In this document: one piece after another, positions 57,368 through 58,941 of the stretch
Position numbering within the stretch: position 1 is the first letter of the stretch
Layout of the letters: each line of letters opens with the position of its first letter
Assembly (NCBI GenBank): GCA_016293535.1
Contig: JAEDEB010000006.1
Coordinates: 1-58,941, forward strand
Reading direction: 5' to 3'
Source: Bacteroidales bacterium
GTDB taxonomy: Bacteria; Bacteroidota; Bacteroidia; Bacteroidales; UBA932
DNA length: 58,941 bases
Notes under the pieces: generated by a model
Told to the model about the DNA's origin: nothing
The model's input: the letters and a program-made list of their open reading frames with translations, nothing else
Database searches by the model: none
Made by a program: the position numbers and the translations under genes

Positions 57368-58590
57368 GGAGAATAGCCCTCATATTTGCCACCATAGCAG
57401 TGGCAATGCTCTCGACTGCAAGCGCTCCTTTTCAGTTGAACCGCATTCATCATCCCAAAATCGGGGTGAACCTCAACCGCGAAATCAGCAATGCTCTGTC
57501 AGACATTCCGGAACTCGGGGGAATGGACCGAAAGGTGCGCGCATTCATGGACAGATGGGCCCTTCAGGGTGCCTGTCTGGCGGTCGTCCGCAACGATTCG
57601 CTCGTATTTGCCAAGGGATACGGATGGGCTGACAGGGAGAAGGAAATAAGGATGGAGCCGAATATGCTGATGAGAGTGGCGTCGGTCTCCAAACTGATTA
57701 CTGCGGTCGGCATTATGAATCTTGTGGACAGGGGATATATCAGCTTGCAGGACAAGGTGTTCGGAGAGGAAGGACTGCTTGTGGGCCCGCTATACGACCG
57801 CACCGTCGGCAACTCCGACTATTCCGCCATAACAGTCGAGCACCTGTTGCGTCATCAGGGTGGTTTCGCCAATGATCCTATGTTCGAACCCAAGATGGTA
57901 CGCAGTTTCCTGGGGGTTCAGGGGTCCCTCACCGCCGACGACTATATCCGCTACGAACTCGCACACAGGCTACGCTATTGTCCGGGGACAGTCAACCGCT
58001 ATTCGAATTTCGGATATCTGCTTCTTTCCCGTATCATAGAGTCAGTGATGGAGGAGGATTACGAATCTTTCATCGACCGCAACATACTTGAGCCTCTGGG
58101 GATTATGGACATGCACATAGCCCAGAACCTTTACATGGACCGGTATCCGGGCGAGGTGAGGTACTACAGCCACGACGTCTCCCGCAACAGTTACGGCGAC
58201 AACGATATCACCATCCTTTCCGGTGCGGGTGCATGGTGCTGTTCCATAGTCGAGCTCGCGAAACTCGTAGCCGCGATCGACGGACGCCCGGAGGTCGAGG
58301 ATATCATCAGTCCCGAGTCGGTCGCGCTGATGACCGCGTACGATGACCCGGCGATGTTTGCCCTGGGCTGGAACGACACCAATCCGCAGGTTGGATGGAC
58401 CCGAACGGGTACATTCACGGGGACGAGTGCATTGATCAAGTATTTTCCTGACGGTGAATGCTGGATTTTCATCACCAATACCAGTACATGGAAGGGGCCT
58501 CAGCTGGCTTCATACACGGGTGAGATGTTCCGTCAGTGCCGCGAACTCTACAGTTCCCGCCTTCCCCGCCGCAATCTTTTCTACTATTAG
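57364..58590 (+). CDS. serine hydrolase (beta-lactamase class C/penicillin-binding family)
   Basis: Exported hydrolase of 408 residues with a signal peptide (IALIFATIAVAMLSTASA). The catalytic SxxK motif is SVSK (in MRVASVSKLITA), the YxN motif is YSN (in VNRYSNFGYLLL) and the third motif reads RTGTFTGTSA. Substrate could be a peptide, ester or beta-lactam; there is no evidence of resistance. It overlaps the kinase-like gene by four bases. Confidence 0.85.
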   Translation: MRRIALIFATIAVAMLSTASAPFQLNRIHHPKIGVNLNREISNALSDIPELGGMDRKVRAFMDRWALQGACLAVVRNDSLVFAKGYGWADREKEIRMEPNMLMRVASVSKLITAVGIMNLVDRGYISLQDKVFGEEGLLVGPLYDRTVGNSDYSAITVEHLLRHQGGFANDPMFEPKMVRSFLGVQGSLTADDYIRYELAHRLRYCPGTVNRYSNFGYLLLSRIIESVMEEDYESFIDRNILEPLGIMDMHIAQNLYMDRYPGEVRYYSHDVSRNSYGDNDITILSGAGAWCCSIVELAKLVAAIDGRPEVEDIISPESVALMTAYDDPAMFALGWNDTNPQVGWTRTGTFTGTSALIKYFPDGECWIFITNTSTWKGPQLASYTGEMFRQCRELYSSRLPRRNLFYY

Positions 58591-58662
58591 AGTTGCTGTT
58601 CCGGAAAGGGACTTTGACGCAGCAGAGCATGTCAAAGATGCTGATTATTTCATAGAACTCGC

Positions 58663-58670
58663 TATTTTTG
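58663..58670 (+). promoter_or_regulatory. promoter -7 element of the rubredoxin gene
   Basis: TATTTTTG, exact TAnnTTTG, 47 bases before the ATG at 58717. Confidence 0.45.
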
Positions 58671-58716
58671 TAGACCGGATTTGCCGGAAAGTTGAATATA
58701 ATCAAATATTAGAAGT

Positions 58717-58875
58717 ATGAAAAAGTATGTATGTGACGTATGCGGTTGGGTATACGATCCGGAAGTAGGATGTCCTGAGGCCGGTGTTGCACCTGGCACT
58801 CCATGGGAGGAAGTCCCTGAGGATTTCCTTTGCCCACTCTGCTCTGTAGGAAAGGACCAGTTCTCCGAGGAGTAA
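58717..58875 (+). CDS. rubredoxin
   Basis: One-electron iron carrier of 52 residues. CDVCGWVYDPEVG and CPLCSVGKDQF provide the four cysteine ligands; a Ser replaces the usual Gly after the second CxxC. It supports anaerobic redox and oxygen detoxification. It is a monocistronic gene with its own promoter and terminator. Confidence 0.97.
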   Translation: MKKYVCDVCGWVYDPEVGCPEAGVAPGTPWEEVPEDFLCPLCSVGKDQFSEE

Positions 58876-58893
58876 GCGCAAGCTGCTTGATTC

Positions 58894-58937
58894 AAGGGGT
58901 GTATTCCGATGGTTTTCCAAGGAATGCACCCCTTTTT
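58894..58937 (+). terminator. intrinsic terminator after rubredoxin
   Basis: A 14-bp stem with one G-T pair (58894-58907 with 58921-58934), a 13-base loop and T bases at 58933-58937. Confidence 0.85.
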
Positions 58938-58941
58938 CAAT

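Overview
The window is a dense stretch of a Bacteroidota chromosome, most likely order Bacteroidales. The main evidence is the repeated promoter element TAnnTTTG (often with TTG about 19 bases upstream), the lack of strong Shine-Dalgarno sequences, a succinylornithine-type transcarbamylase of the Bacteroides kind inside the arginine operon, DUF3822 next to rsmD, and many lipobox lipoproteins. Base composition is GC-moderate (rough impression, not computed). Genus is not resolved. No rRNA, tRNA, insertion sequence, phage gene or CRISPR array was seen. No stretch over about 300 bases is empty: the two longest inter-gene regions (36969-37277 and 45538-45830) hold divergent promoters with a dyad plus a small ORF, and a cysteine attenuator.

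Layout. 1-794: 5' part of rmlA (minus). 891-2558: nucleoside kinase with a ThrRS-like front end. 2545-3708: DUF389 membrane protein. 3764-11902: complete eight-gene arginine operon on the minus strand (GNAT, argG, argC, argD, argF', argB, argE, argH), preceded by a 200-base leader with a promoter, a 16-residue peptide ORF with three Arg codons and mutually exclusive hairpins. 12146-19287: minus operon M28-like protein, MsbA-like ABC exporter, amidase/xanthan-lyase-like secreted protein, CyuA-type cysteine/serine lyase. 19349-22843: TPR protein, MBL hydrolase, upp. 22853-25124: dnaJ, grpE, rpmH. 25208-30660: polA, sigma factor, rsmG, sodium symporter. 30692-32517: FecE/FecCD importer pair. 32593-33828: LolC/E-type permease. 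33874-35229: gdhA. 35362-36968: tandem pair of related lipoproteins. 37278-39626: clpC-like gene. 39890-45537: gyrA, TPR protein, DUF362 ferredoxin, lipoprotein. 45615-47533: cysteine leader peptide, attenuator, cysK, epsC. 47553-52555: tpiA, tyrS, rbfA, ybaK, rsmD, DUF3822, unknown. 52658-58875: nrnA, two FKBP-like lipoproteins, MATE pump, cytidylate-kinase-like protein, serine hydrolase, rubredoxin.

How they work together. The arginine operon encodes every step from glutamate to arginine through N-succinylated (or acylated) intermediates, with carbamoylation before deacylation. The cysK-epsC pair is the two-step route from serine to cysteine. Both are preceded by small ORFs enriched in codons for the end product, placed so that ribosome stalling could change RNA folding. 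The cysteine leader is close to a textbook transcription attenuator: four consecutive Cys codons, a 10-bp antiterminator and an 11-bp terminator with a U tract. These two leaders are the most interesting content. Secondary observations include a ClpC lacking its middle coiled coil, an M28 protein without catalytic residues, in-frame tandem repeats in several core genes, and promoters so close to start codons that the mRNAs should be leaderless or nearly so.
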